A stretch of 64,000 bases of DNA from Metridium senile (GCA_949775045.1 OX459099.1:7074139-7138138); one strand, 5' to 3'. Counted from the stretch's first letter, positions 43,574 through 52,520 are shown. Notes: generated from the letters alone by a model not told the origin. Program-made: numbers and translations.

Positions 43574-46500
43574 TTAATAACCAAACGGTTGTGTGTAAAC
43601 TCCTTTCCGCTGACGTTTAGTGTACACTAGCTGCACTTGTTTGTCCATCTTTACCGTGCGAAGCTGCTTATGTACAGCATCCCTCACAATTCTACGTGCG
43701 TACGACACCTTTTCCTTTTCTTCCGAATTGACCAATAAGCGCTTCATAGATTCGAGATGAATCTTATCGTTCGCCGAAGGGTTGAATGTGATGCCCTTGC
43801 ACTTGACCACGGTCTCCCCTAGCTTGGTGCGATACGCGTACGATTTTGGACCCAGCGAGACAAACTCAACCAACCAGTTGGTGACGGGGGTCTTGCACTC
43901 GTCTTCCCACTGTCCCAAACACGACCCCGTGGGGATTTCTGGATCTCCTTCGTTGAGTGTGGTGTAGATAATCGAGTCCGTATCGTGGTAGACAACTCGG
44001 TCCCCGAGACGGTCCAACATCTCATACAAACGAAGACGCGCGTGTGCCGTCACACACGAGGCCACCACCGAATTACCGTAGGGCAATGCCGCAACCGATT
44101 CTTTGAATTCGGTGAATGTCACCTGTGCCATATGCCCATCACCCAGAAGCAACACGTTGTTCACCTGCAGTAGATCATTGTACATAATTTCAAAATAGCG
44201 GGCAGCATTGTCGACGTATTCGGTCTTGCTTCTGTTTGGGTTCTGTCCGAGCTTTCCCCACAGGGAATTCAAGTTCAATTTCGCGACACTACGTAACCCG
44301 GGGTTGAACTCAATCTTAGTCCTGTCCAGTCGAATCCCCTCACGCTGAAACACCTCTTCCAGATAAGCATCCTTGTCTTCGTCGGTGACACACCTCGAAG
44401 GCCACCCCGACGCCTCCATCTTTATCTTAAGATTTTGATTGATGTACTCAGCAAAAAGCGTGTCGCTTGTTTCGCAGTAATGCCACACCTCGTGCACCAT
44501 AGCGATTCGATAGCCCTTTTCCAGAGCCACCTTGAGTTCAAAGGTTGTCCACACACCATCGATCAAAGCTCGTGCGGCGTCGTCGTGCATGCACCGCGAC
44601 GGGGCGCTCTCGTCCGTCATACACGTGCGGCACAACCCAAACATCAAACGGTGATTCATGATTGTCGGCAAAACAGGGAAGTAGAGCCCTCGCGGGGGTA
44701 TTATGTCCACCTTAGCGATACCAAACCACCGTTCGTTGCGGATGTTGTCCACACACACATCCAACGGAGGAAGCATGTCGGGTGTTAAAATAGACGGATG
44801 CCCCACAGGAAACTTTTCCTGCTTCATCACTGTAGGGTACAACGAAACGACATCGATATAACGAATACGGTGCGATGGGGGCGATGATCGATGCAAAATT
44901 GTATCCACAGTATCTTCTTCTTCTCCACAGTCGTCATCGTCGGTGTCGAGATCACGAGTATATGCATACAGTCGAATCGCATTGGTACGCCCCCCACACA
45001 AGGCCGACCTCGGATTCAAAGGCATATGGCGTAAAACCGACCGCGGTGGTGTAGGATGCTGTTCGCGTTCGACATCCCAGGCATGACTCCACATCTCCAC
45101 GACAGAGTACCCTGCATGGCGCAGCGCCCTTGTACGCATGCGCGTCTTATGAAATAAGGCTACCATGCTCGTCCCCAGATAAGCGTTATACGTGTGTCGG
45201 TCCTTGAAACACTCTTCACATCCATGCCAAAAGCACCCGTGGTACTGGTAGACGGTTCGTGTGCGGGAGTCGTAGCCGTCCACCTTGGCACCTAGCAGCG
45301 TCGCCTCTCCCTCGGAAGAAAGCGCCGAACGAAGGTTAGGCAACTGCAGAGAATACAACCACTCCATGGCCTCGGCCGAATAACGGTCTCTGTGTCGGTA
45401 ACCCATAGGAGGTACGACCCCTAGCGTTTGAGGCGTTAAAAAATTTTTAGTGAACACTTTCAGACAAGTTGACGCCAGCGTAACGCACTCCGAAAAGGGA
45501 TCCACACCAAACAGTTTCACGTACAACTCTCGGTACTTCAAACACCCCCGCATCATCACTAGTACATCCTGAATGCAGTAAGCCTCCAATTCCTGCTGCA
45601 GGTGCATCACCTTCCCCTCCTGCGATTCCAACCATTCTTTTAATTCTCGTCGCGCATCGGCACTCCCCATCTCCTCATAACCATAGTAGTGTAAGGCAGG
45701 GTACGGTCCTGTGTAATCAGCATTGGCTTTAGTATTGAAGAAATGAGGAAAGAACCCCTTTCGACCTCCAGACGTTCCAAACGTTTTGGGAAACTGACGC
45801 AACGCCATGGGGATAAAGCATACCGAATCCTTGAACGTAATATTCTCAACGGTCATAGTGATCACCTTCGCCCCTTGATAAACGCATCGAGGTTTGAGAT
45901 TACGCTTTACACACTCCTCCAGGATGGGGTAAGAGTCGTACCCCTTGAAATTATGCGCTAGAAACGTGTACTCGCTCCATTTGACATGGTTTTTTCCCAT
46001 GAGCCAATCGACAAATTCAGAAATGGTGTCAAACGTCCACAGCCGTCGGCGTCCGCAACTTCCAGTGCATCCTCGAACGGCATAATCTTCAATATGGTCT
46101 TGACACTTCTCACACACCAACAACACCACGACTTTGTTCACTATATGGTTAGCCTCTAAACATTGAGTCTCAAAATCGAAAAACGCCAACCGCATACGCC
46201 TCGTGGACACGTCGCGATCTTCGGGAGAAGACGGCACCTCTCCTACACCCTTCACGAAGCACTTGTGTTCCCCACGGATCACTTGTTGACTCCCACACAC
46301 AGTGCAGTCGTATTGGTAGCAACGATGGATCGACTTCGGTTTCAACTCGTATCTCGGCTTCCCGTCCTCATCGCTCTTTGCACCCACCAGTCGATCGACC
46401 ACAGCATGGCATTCGTCGCATTGAAAACGTCGCTCACAGTGAGTGTAAACGAACCCATTCTTAATACGACGTTCTTTGTGCTTGTTATAACACAACTGGG

Positions 46501-47977
46501 ATCCAAATGACATCCCACACACATCACACACGATGTCGCACACAAGATAACGCGATCGATAATGCACTTGAGCATCTCCGCAGCGGACGCACGTTTTTGT
46601 GCACTTGTGATGCTCAGGGCTGTTGTACCCTTTCAAGCACACGTTACAGAAATAACTACGCCCTATCCACGCAGGCATGGAACGAATCCAAGTAAAATGG
46701 TGTTGACAATAATTTAAGAAAATGGGGTGCGTGCCTGCTCCGAAGCGACCCAAGATCGTGCGAAGTGATTCGTCATACACCACCAATTCAAACGGGTATT
46801 CATCAAGTTCCACATCCCCATACTCATCGTTAATTCTTTGACTCCACGTCTTAACCGTTTCCATCCCCGCAGGCATATTCCAGGTCTCCCACATGTTCAT
46901 TTCTTCGTACCAGTCGTCCAAGGGTTTAGTGCCTTCTTCCCACCCCCATTCACAGAGGGCCTGGTACAGCGCACGCCCCAAACAATTCTCTTCATCATCT
47001 TCGGTCCTCTTTGCTTTCTTACGTCCCAGTTCCTTCTCGGTGCATTTGTAGTGAGGGCGCTTCGCACCGAGCTTGTAAGGGTGATCGGTAAATTCTGCAG
47101 GACACTTGTGATTTTTGCGGTACATGTCCCCACACACCAAACACATCGTTATTGATTTATGATACATCTTGTGAGGCGACCGTACCTCATAGAGACGACC
47201 TTTCCCTTCATCTAACCAGAAGACCAAAGTTTTTTCAACCGACAACGCTCTGCTCTTCCACTTGACCTCGTGTTGTGTGTTCTCTCCACCCGGTTGATAT
47301 AATACCATAACATTCACGTCTTTGTGTTGTGAGCACCAGTGACTCAAGCAAAACATCCAGTCTTCTTCTACCTCATCCATGTCTTCAAAATCCGCTAACC
47401 CTTGCAATCTGGTGTAACGTGCAAGTATTGCCTTTACGTCTAAGGTCAAATTGGGTGTCTCCGCGAACGACCGCCCTCGAACGATGATGTTGAGTTCGAG
47501 TTTTTCGGCGAACAGCGCTTCGGTCATCCTATTATTCTTGATACTTTTCCCTCGAGCATCCAGACTCTTCACTATGGTCACGGTGATTTCAAGCGAAGTC
47601 CCCATCAGCCATTCGCGTTTCGATTGTTGAATCTTGCTCACTTCGTCAAGAAGTCTCATCCGCTGGTGCTTGAAAGAATGCGTAGGACGAAACGGTAGAA
47701 ACACAGGATAAGTCAGATCACCCCCATACAGAGTCATGGCCACACGATCGCCCGCAGAAATCCTGTCCTTTTTCCAAATCTCGTCCAAACACTCCTCAAA
47801 CAGAGTATCGATCCACTGATGTCCTCGCTCATAATCGTACTCATTTTCTTCTCGCTCTAAAGAGGATTTTGTAGTAAATTTATACTCGACAGTACGTGTC
47901 CGAAATTCTAAGGAATTTTGAAATTCAGATCTATTGATTTTGCTAAAGTACAGATGCTTCACTTCGTCTTCAGCCAT
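43574..47977 (-). CDS. POLB: Protein-primed family B DNA polymerase
   Basis: 1467 residues, ATG at 47975-47977, uninterrupted. The N-terminal 590 residues have a NCLGRALYQAL segment and FLNYCQHHFTWI, an OTU-like pair typical of Polinton POLB, then many CxxC motifs (from about 279 and 444-575). Exonuclease: D601/E603 in FFDFETQ, N676-D681 in LAHNFKGYDSY, and Y800-D804. Polymerase: motif A D1042 in YIDVVSLYP, motif B K1233-K1242 (KLNLNSLWGK), motif C DTDS at 1332-1335. The conserved YHGCFWHGC lies at 912-920. It replicates the linear genome from terminal protein. All active-site residues are present, so it could be functional. Confidence 0.96.
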   Translation of the reverse strand: MAEDEVKHLYFSKINRSEFQNSLEFRTRTVEYKFTTKSSLEREENEYDYERGHQWIDTLFEECLDEIWKKDRISAGDRVAMTLYGGDLTYPVFLPFRPTHSFKHQRMRLLDEVSKIQQSKREWLMGTSLEITVTIVKSLDARGKSIKNNRMTEALFAEKLELNIIVRGRSFAETPNLTLDVKAILARYTRLQGLADFEDMDEVEEDWMFCLSHWCSQHKDVNVMVLYQPGGENTQHEVKWKSRALSVEKTLVFWLDEGKGRLYEVRSPHKMYHKSITMCLVCGDMYRKNHKCPAEFTDHPYKLGAKRPHYKCTEKELGRKKAKRTEDDEENCLGRALYQALCEWGWEEGTKPLDDWYEEMNMWETWNMPAGMETVKTWSQRINDEYGDVELDEYPFELVVYDESLRTILGRFGAGTHPIFLNYCQHHFTWIRSMPAWIGRSYFCNVCLKGYNSPEHHKCTKTCVRCGDAQVHYRSRYLVCDIVCDVCGMSFGSQLCYNKHKERRIKNGFVYTHCERRFQCDECHAVVDRLVGAKSDEDGKPRYELKPKSIHRCYQYDCTVCGSQQVIRGEHKCFVKGVGEVPSSPEDRDVSTRRMRLAFFDFETQCLEANHIVNKVVVLLVCEKCQDHIEDYAVRGCTGSCGRRRLWTFDTISEFVDWLMGKNHVKWSEYTFLAHNFKGYDSYPILEECVKRNLKPRCVYQGAKVITMTVENITFKDSVCFIPMALRQFPKTFGTSGGRKGFFPHFFNTKANADYTGPYPALHYYGYEEMGSADARRELKEWLESQEGKVMHLQQELEAYCIQDVLVMMRGCLKYRELYVKLFGVDPFSECVTLASTCLKVFTKNFLTPQTLGVVPPMGYRHRDRYSAEAMEWLYSLQLPNLRSALSSEGEATLLGAKVDGYDSRTRTVYQYHGCFWHGCEECFKDRHTYNAYLGTSMVALFHKTRMRTRALRHAGYSVVEMWSHAWDVEREQHPTPPRSVLRHMPLNPRSALCGGRTNAIRLYAYTRDLDTDDDDCGEEEDTVDTILHRSSPPSHRIRYIDVVSLYPTVMKQEKFPVGHPSILTPDMLPPLDVCVDNIRNERWFGIAKVDIIPPRGLYFPVLPTIMNHRLMFGLCRTCMTDESAPSRCMHDDAARALIDGVWTTFELKVALEKGYRIAMVHEVWHYCETSDTLFAEYINQNLKIKMEASGWPSRCVTDEDKDAYLEEVFQREGIRLDRTKIEFNPGLRSVAKLNLNSLWGKLGQNPNRSKTEYVDNAARYFEIMYNDLLQVNNVLLLGDGHMAQVTFTEFKESVAALPYGNSVVASCVTAHARLRLYEMLDRLGDRVVYHDTDSIIYTTLNEGDPEIPTGSCLGQWEDECKTPVTNWLVEFVSLGPKSYAYRTKLGETVVKCKGITFNPSANDKIHLESMKRLLVNSEEKEKVSYARRIVRDAVHKQLRTVKMDKQVQLVYTKRQRKGVYTQPFGY

Positions 47978-48017
47978 CTAAATAAAAAACCAAGAGGCAA
48001 TTTGAACGTTCAACACA

Positions 48018-48023
48018 TTTATT
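48018..48023 (-). terminator. Poly(A) signal of the leftward early unit
   Basis: Minus-strand AATAAA 59 bases beyond the last early exon stop and just before the polymerase start. It would end the whole leftward early transcript. Confidence 0.6.
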
Positions 48024-48081
48024 TGAAATAAACAAATTTACACAAACCATATCTATTTATCCATCAGTGACGTGTGCATCA

Positions 48082-48498
48082 TCACAAAGTGAATTCTATT
48101 GCACTCAATTCATACTTAAGTTTGTGACGCAGGCGGTAACCAGAGGCTTCTAGATTTTTGAGCAAAACACCGAATACATCATCTGCATCGTTCGATTGCA
48201 AACGCATACTCTTGTATATATTCAGACGTTCCCACCACGACACATAGCCCTTTTTTTGAAGATTAAAAACTTCCAGAATACGTTTGACAAAAGTCAAACT
48301 CATGTATATGCGTTCCATTTCTACACACTCTCTCAAGTGACCGCCTGCGTACAATTCACCCCATCTCCCCCAAATCGTAATTTCAACTTTCTTGTTTTTT
48401 TCATCATTTTCATCAAAGATAAGTTGCGGCTTCCAGCGACCCAAACCCTCGACTCTTTTTCTTGACTTTTTGAAGTAATAAAGACTATTGTCTACAAC
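48082..48498 (-). CDS. Early terminal exon 7, no ATG
   Basis: 138 codons open from the 3' splice site ttgtaatttttag; the TAG of the splice site is the in-frame stop before the first codon GTT. It has no Met until well inside. NLS-like KKSRKRVEG occurs near the start, then a compact domain (VEITIWGRWGELY, MERIYMSLTFVKRILEVF, WWERLNIYKSM). No RING. The splice site overlaps the stop codon of exon 6. Family unknown. It would be expressed as an alternative C-terminus joined to exon 1. Confidence 0.6.
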   Translation of the reverse strand, partial: VVDNSLYYFKKSRKRVEGLGRWKPQLIFDENDEKNKKVEITIWGRWGELYAGGHLRECVEMERIYMSLTFVKRILEVFNLQKKGYVSWWERLNIYKSMRLQSNDADDVFGVLLKNLEASGYRLRHKLKYELSAIEFTL

Positions 48499-48505
48499 CT
48501 AAAAA

Positions 48506-49720
48506 TTACAAATCCCAGTCTAAGTTCAGAAATTCTTCGTTAAATTGTACTCTACTCATCTCGCTTATTCGCGCGTTTTCAGGAACCGTGTGCGTATCGA
48601 CAAGCAAAGGACTAAGGAGATTTTCAGAAAGATCGTAACACCGCCTGCAGCGGGTTATTCGACTATGTGCAGTCATAATAGGATAATGAATCCCGTAATC
48701 CTTTCCCCACCAAGGTGCTATCGATTCCTTGCATTTTGGACACTCGATTGAACCTACAGGAACATTACTAGCACTATACCCAGCCATCCCGACGGGGGTT
48801 TTGAACAGAGTAGGATCAGGTATTAAGTTCTGCGATGGGATATACATGCGTATATCAGCGAACCCCGTTACGAGTCGGAAATCCCTATCCTTCTGCGCTT
48901 CGGCGAGTTGACTGGGCATGTACTTGAGCAATTCCGTGTGCTTACGCTTCTTTTCAAGCATAGCGCTCAACTTTACTTGGTGCTCGGGAATAAGTTTCCC
49001 TACTACTCTAACCTTTAAATAGTTAGTATACGTACTTCTAATATATTTATTTATTTCTTCCATCCCTGAGAGAGGCAAGTTAAAAAAATTAATCATCGCG
49101 CGACAATCGGTCGGCCACATATAATGACACAAATACGTTTCAGGGTGACACGGGCACGGACACGGGTAAACTCTGATGTTTTTGATAAAATGAGCAATAA
49201 GGCACAGTGCATGAATTCGCGTCGGGGGATGACGATTAATAACAGAATCGCCACAAAGAAGTATAACCCAGCTAACCCTGGTCTTCGCAAAAGGAATTGT
49301 ATCGTCCTCGTCAACCCCGTTGACCACCTGTTTGCTACAAACAGGACAGACATGATCAACTTCTTCATTATCAACGTACGTCGCCCTAGTGCGAAGACCA
49401 TAGCTTGGCGAAGGGTGTGTGATAAAGGCACTAGTGAGCGGCACAAAAAAAGTCATGACTAGCTTATTTACAAAAGGATCTAAAATCATTTCTTCTCCCG
49501 AGTATATGTACAACTCATTGAAGTGGTTCTTCAAATAATAGGACCCCACCATCCCCAGACGTTTGCACAGTGGACGATCTTTTCTGCAGTATGGACACGA
49601 AGACTTCAGCCCTTTCAAAATTATCCATTTCACAAAACATGAAGTATGAAGCGACGCACGGCAACAATACAATGTATTCAAATCTTCATTTTTTCCACTA
49701 TCCAAACAAATCGCACATTT
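48506..49720 (-). CDS. Early terminal exon 6, RING finger protein, no ATG
   Basis: 404 codons open from the 3' splice site gattttttatttttag. The first residues are KCAICLDSG, so the RING (CAIC...YCCRASLHTSC...CPYC) starts at codon 2 and cannot be complete without an upstream exon. The remainder is 350 residues with further Cys pairs (HVCPVCSKQV; CHYMWPTDC; SIECPKCKESI...RITRCRRCYDL), giving at least two more zinc-binding sites. Likely a ubiquitin E3 ligase acting on host proteins (inference from RING). Composition is AT-rich, unlike the polymerase next door. Confidence 0.7.
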   Translation of the reverse strand, partial: KCAICLDSGKNEDLNTLYCCRASLHTSCFVKWIILKGLKSSCPYCRKDRPLCKRLGMVGSYYLKNHFNELYIYSGEEMILDPFVNKLVMTFFVPLTSAFITHPSPSYGLRTRATYVDNEEVDHVCPVCSKQVVNGVDEDDTIPFAKTRVSWVILLCGDSVINRHPPTRIHALCLIAHFIKNIRVYPCPCPCHPETYLCHYMWPTDCRAMINFFNLPLSGMEEINKYIRSTYTNYLKVRVVGKLIPEHQVKLSAMLEKKRKHTELLKYMPSQLAEAQKDRDFRLVTGFADIRMYIPSQNLIPDPTLFKTPVGMAGYSASNVPVGSIECPKCKESIAPWWGKDYGIHYPIMTAHSRITRCRRCYDLSENLLSPLLVDTHTVPENARISEMSRVQFNEEFLNLDWDL

Positions 49721-49743
49721 CTAAAAATAAAAAATCTTTATTA

Positions 49744-50505
49744 TTATCTATACTGCATCATCTTGTTGTTTACAAATTGTGCAAGACTCAAAGGATTTCT
49801 ATCTCTCAAATCAAAAAGAGGAAACATACACATAGTAACAGAACGCTTTGCAAAGTGTTCCTCAAATTCAAAAGGAAAAACAGTAACAAAAACCTCAAGA
49901 ATTCTGAGCATTGCAGTGGGAAACACTACAAAAAATTTACCTTCATTCTCAAACTCAAACTCTTTTTTCATAATGCGCAACTCTCTATTCTTTCTATAGA
50001 ATAAACTTCCGCTTAATAAACGGATACTAGGTAACGGTCTCGTACCAAAATTCGATTGAAACACAAACATGACATAGGGAGTTACAGGGTAAGATTCCCA
50101 ATTCAACCCTCCCGTTAAACTAGAAATATAACTTTTTTGAGGCGGTCTGTACCACCAAAAAGGGGTACTTGCAACCTCCGTAGAAGGAGAAATTTCAACA
50201 GGACCAACCCAAGGATAATCATTATTATCCACTTTATTTACATAGTTTAAAAGCGTCCACGGATGACCATAGTCAACATCATCGTGTATTGCTTCGTAAC
50301 ACATTAAATCCATCCCCGAATACCCCATAATCGCTTCAAATCCTACAGAAGTTATTTTTGCTCTACAATAAGGACAAGTTGGTGCATTTGCAACGGTGTG
50401 ATACCATCGGAAAATGCACTCTTTGTGAAAATGATGCATGCACTCCAAATATACTATGCCATTCTCGACGAGGAATTCCTCAATACCACCAAAGCACACT
50501 TGGCA
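49744..50505 (-). CDS. Early terminal exon 5, RING-H2 protein, no ATG
   Basis: 253 codons open from the 3' splice site tattcttgtttatag. It begins directly with CQVCFGG, the first Cys pair of a canonical RING-H2 (CQVC...ECMHHFHKEC...CPYCRAK). The rest has no recognised domain. It contains WSYPVTPY-like aromatic stretches and an acidic FEFENEGKF region. The minus-strand AATAAA after the stop (about 49730-49735) lies only about 15 bases before the exon 6 splice site, so poly(A) choice and splicing would compete. Confidence 0.7.
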   Translation of the reverse strand, partial: CQVCFGGIEEFLVENGIVYLECMHHFHKECIFRWYHTVANAPTCPYCRAKITSVGFEAIMGYSGMDLMCYEAIHDDVDYGHPWTLLNYVNKVDNNDYPWVGPVEISPSTEVASTPFWWYRPPQKSYISSLTGGLNWESYPVTPYVMFVFQSNFGTRPLPSIRLLSGSLFYRKNRELRIMKKEFEFENEGKFFVVFPTAMLRILEVFVTVFPFEFEEHFAKRSVTMCMFPLFDLRDRNPLSLAQFVNNKMMQYR

Positions 50506-50591
50506 CTATAAACAAGAATATTTTTTATTCAATTCCGGAAAATTATTCGAAAGCACGACAATCAGAACACCAGAATCAGTAAAAAATAGTT

Positions 50592-50927
50592 TTAATTACC
50601 AAAATTAACGGGACAAACGTATTCGTTATGATCGTATATTTCACATCCAACATATTCTACATTATTTGAAAAATATGGTTCAGCACCATTCCTATCTAAA
50701 AAACAAGACGCATTCGTCTTTACAACTTTAACACATTTCAATATTTCTTTTTCAAAGTTTCTTAATAATTTTTGAAGTGGATGATTAAAGCAGCATGACA
50801 TGGATGGATAACACCATATTTTATTGTCCAACAAAAAGTTATAGTAGTTATTTAATAATCGAAGAACTAACTGGTGATTAGCAATAATCCCATGAGAAGT
50901 CTTGATTACCTCTTGACCAATTGTTTC
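50592..50927 (-). CDS. Early terminal exon 4, no ATG at start
   Basis: 111 codons open after gtttgtctactag, beginning with GAA. Leu-rich helical start (HQLVLRLLNNYYNFLLDNK), then scattered Cys (SMSCCFNH, KCVKV, GCEIYD, YVCPVNFG). No known domain. Short overlapping frames around 50915-50990 leave the exact exon structure uncertain here. A second possible acceptor, cacttttag, lies near 50995. Confidence 0.5.
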   Translation of the reverse strand, partial: ETIGQEVIKTSHGIIANHQLVLRLLNNYYNFLLDNKIWCYPSMSCCFNHPLQKLLRNFEKEILKCVKVVKTNASCFLDRNGAEPYFSNNVEYVGCEIYDHNEYVCPVNFGN

Positions 50928-50984
50928 CTAGTAGACAAACGAAACATATCTAAATACAGGAAACCATTTTCTTCCTCGCAAATT

Positions 50985-51221
50985 TTATAGACCTAAAAGT
51001 GAATATGATGTATCATTTAGCTTTTCAAGTAATCTTCTGGCCTTTTCGGCATATGAATCGCAAAGTCTAAACACCTCCATCGAACATGCTGCATTATTAA
51101 CCTCTTCAAAATCATAAATAAATTTCTTTTGCTCTTCGAAAAAATTTAACACTTTTACGTGGTTACATTTATTATTTTTGTATCTTTTTCCCATCACAGA
51201 ACTCAGATTAACGATGTATTC
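50985..51221 (-). CDS. Early terminal exon 3
   Basis: 78 codons open after ttttttcatag, first codon GAA. A Met occurs at residue 9 or 10. Basic start (GKRYKNNKCNH), then a helical region (NFFEEQKKFIYDFEEVNN, YAEKARRLLEKLND). No RING and no recognised family. It matches the other early exons in splice-site style, phase and composition. Confidence 0.5.
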   Translation of the reverse strand, partial: EYIVNLSSVMGKRYKNNKCNHVKVLNFFEEQKKFIYDFEEVNNAACSMEVFRLCDSYAEKARRLLEKLNDTSYSLLGL

Positions 51222-51340
51222 CTATGAAAAAATTATCACCAGTTATCATAGTTATTTTTAATTTTTTTTAACTCTTTCATCATAATCAACCACGAATCTC
51301 CAAGTAAACGGCATCCCTACAATAATTAAAAAACTTTACT

Positions 51341-51772
51341 TTATTTTTTCTTTTCTTTTACTACTTTGCTACACGTGAACGAAAACGCCTTATTAAACAA
51401 ATCGTGGCGTTTACGAAATGAAAGATTATAAAATTCTTCATAACTTTTTCGAACAAGTCCAAAATAACGACCGTGAATGCTCTCTTGAATACATCGAGGT
51501 GGCACAAAGTCAGGTATCACACACAGTGCTTTGCGACAATACGGACAATTTATCGCGCTGCCCGATTCAAAGATTTGTTTCTTTGTCCAGAACATTTGTA
51601 ACACACACTTCCCATGAATCGATTGTCTACAACAAGGTGTATGCTCCATAGTATTTACATCATTATTTAAGAAACAAATGCCGCATACCGTGATTTCGTC
51701 TTCTTTATCATCCACTTCTTTCTTCTCTTCCTTTTTTTCCCCATTCTTCTTCACTTTTTTCTTAGGTGGTTC
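51341..51772 (-). CDS. Early terminal exon 2, RING protein with NLS, no ATG
   Basis: 143 codons open after attttttatttattag. The start PPKKKVKKNGEKK is a strong monopartite nuclear-localisation-like signal, followed by an acidic patch and a RING (CGIC...TPCCRQSIHGKC...CPYC) of the CC-x5-H-x2-C type shared with exon 6. The first Met lies inside the RING. The AATAAA poly(A) signal overlaps the stop (about 51340-51345). A nuclear E3 ligase is the natural inference. Confidence 0.7.
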   Translation of the reverse strand, partial: EPPKKKVKKNGEKKEEKKEVDDKEDEITVCGICFLNNDVNTMEHTPCCRQSIHGKCVLQMFWTKKQIFESGSAINCPYCRKALCVIPDFVPPRCIQESIHGRYFGLVRKSYEEFYNLSFRKRHDLFNKAFSFTCSKVVKEKKK

Positions 51773-51835
51773 CTAATAAATAAAAAATAAGAATTAATCA
51801 AGATGAACTTTTTTAATCAGTTCTTTACATTCTTA

Positions 51836-52243
51836 TCAGATGTTTTTTGTTACATAAGTAGCGTATTTATACTCTACTGGTTCGCACATTGCACATCTAT
51901 CTCCTTGACTTGGATATTCCTTCTCGTTACATTTCTTTTTGAAACTTGGTGCAAAAACATGTGTATAACACTTTTTCTCCTTATTTGGAATGGCTCCATA
52001 ATACTTCAACAGGTACTCATCCTCGTTCATCGTGTGTTGGTCCGTCTCGTTTATCTCGTTCGCCTCTTTTTCTCTTCTGATATTTTCTGCCATCTCACAG
52101 CGAAAGTTATGTTCGGCACACCGCCATTTCATGAATTCTATTGCTTCGGCTTCGGTGACAATTACCTGAGTATTTTCTTCACCCCACATCTCTTCTTCTT
52201 CTTCCTGAGTATTGCTAGTACTTGCTTGTTGATTATCAGCCAT
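51836..52243 (-). CDS. Early exon 1, source of the N-terminus
   Basis: The only ATG-initiated frame at the head of the leftward early block. The upstream ATG at 52315 lies between the TATA box (52326-52333) and the expected transcript start near 52300, so the ATG at 52241-52243 is preferred, giving 135 residues if unspliced. The N-terminus is acidic (NTQEEEEEMWGEENTQ). Two 5' splice sites fall exactly between codons: CAG/GTAATT after 52166 (strong) and TAT/GTAACA after 51854 (weaker). Both match the phase of all six downstream exons. The unspliced C-terminus contains DRCAMCEPVEY. Confidence 0.65.
   Translation of the reverse strand: MADNQQASTSNTQEEEEEMWGEENTQVIVTEAEAIEFMKWRCAEHNFRCEMAENIRREKEANEINETDQHTMNEDEYLLKYYGAIPNKEKKCYTHVFAPSFKKKCNEKEYPSQGDRCAMCEPVEYKYATYVTKNI
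52165..52166 (-). promoter_or_regulatory. Candidate common 5' splice site, leftward early unit
   Basis: CAG/GTAATT, phase 0, 26 codons after the preferred ATG. A good match to the metazoan consensus. A second phase-0 candidate is TAT/GTAACA at 51854/51853. Confidence 0.55.
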
Positions 52244-52325
52244 CTCAAGTCTTTTTCTTCGCTCAGTAGTTCTCTTGCTTGTAATGCTCTCAAAGTGATG
52301 TGCCAAACTGGACATATCTAACCTC

Positions 52326-52333
52326 TATATATA
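52326..52333 (-). promoter_or_regulatory. TATA box, leftward early promoter
   Basis: TATATATA, 90 bases from the opposing TATA box. Confidence 0.65.
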
Positions 52334-52394
52334 CCACACTCACACAGGTCTCCGGAAAAACGTAGGGGTCCCCCCACCCCCTACCTGATTTTCG

Positions 52395-52406
52395 CTCCGC
52401 CCCCAC
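52395..52406. promoter_or_regulatory. GC box between the divergent TATA boxes
   Basis: CTCCGCCCCCAC fits an Sp1/KLF-type site. The 80-bp spacer also holds a C-run and a cgtagggg/cccctac inverted pair. Confidence 0.5.
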
Positions 52407-52414
52407 AAACCCTC

Positions 52415-52421
52415 TATATAA
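52415..52421 (+). promoter_or_regulatory. TATA box, rightward early promoter
   Basis: TATATAA. The transcript is expected to begin near 52445, with no ATG before the 5' splice site at 52520. Confidence 0.7.
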
Positions 52422-52444
52422 CTGGTTATCTCCAACCACTTCAC

Positions 52445-52520
52445 CATTAACGATTGAACCAGTCTACACAGCGTAAAGCAAGAAAAGACACCAAAAGATC
52501 ACTTCGAAACTTCTACAAAG
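52445..52520 (+). promoter_or_regulatory. Non-coding leader exon with strong 5' splice site
   Basis: No ATG between the predicted start and CAAAG/GTAACT at 52520/52521. The nearest 3' splice site, ctctcgttgcag, ends at 52606. Further acceptors precede each downstream gene, at 52909 (ttttatttttag), 53361 (gttttttacag), 54360 (caacttgtgcag) and 54903 (tttgccctctcag). Confidence 0.65.

Noticed and set aside
43348..43584. Minus-strand frame between polymerase and integrase
   Set aside because: Shadow frame overlapping the integrase start, with no independent support.
50915..50995. An extra short exon between early exons 3 and 4 (acceptor cacttttag, donor AAGAG/GTAATC)
   Set aside because: Signals are individually good, but the phases do not join cleanly to a neighbouring exon. 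Left as an uncertainty in exon 4.
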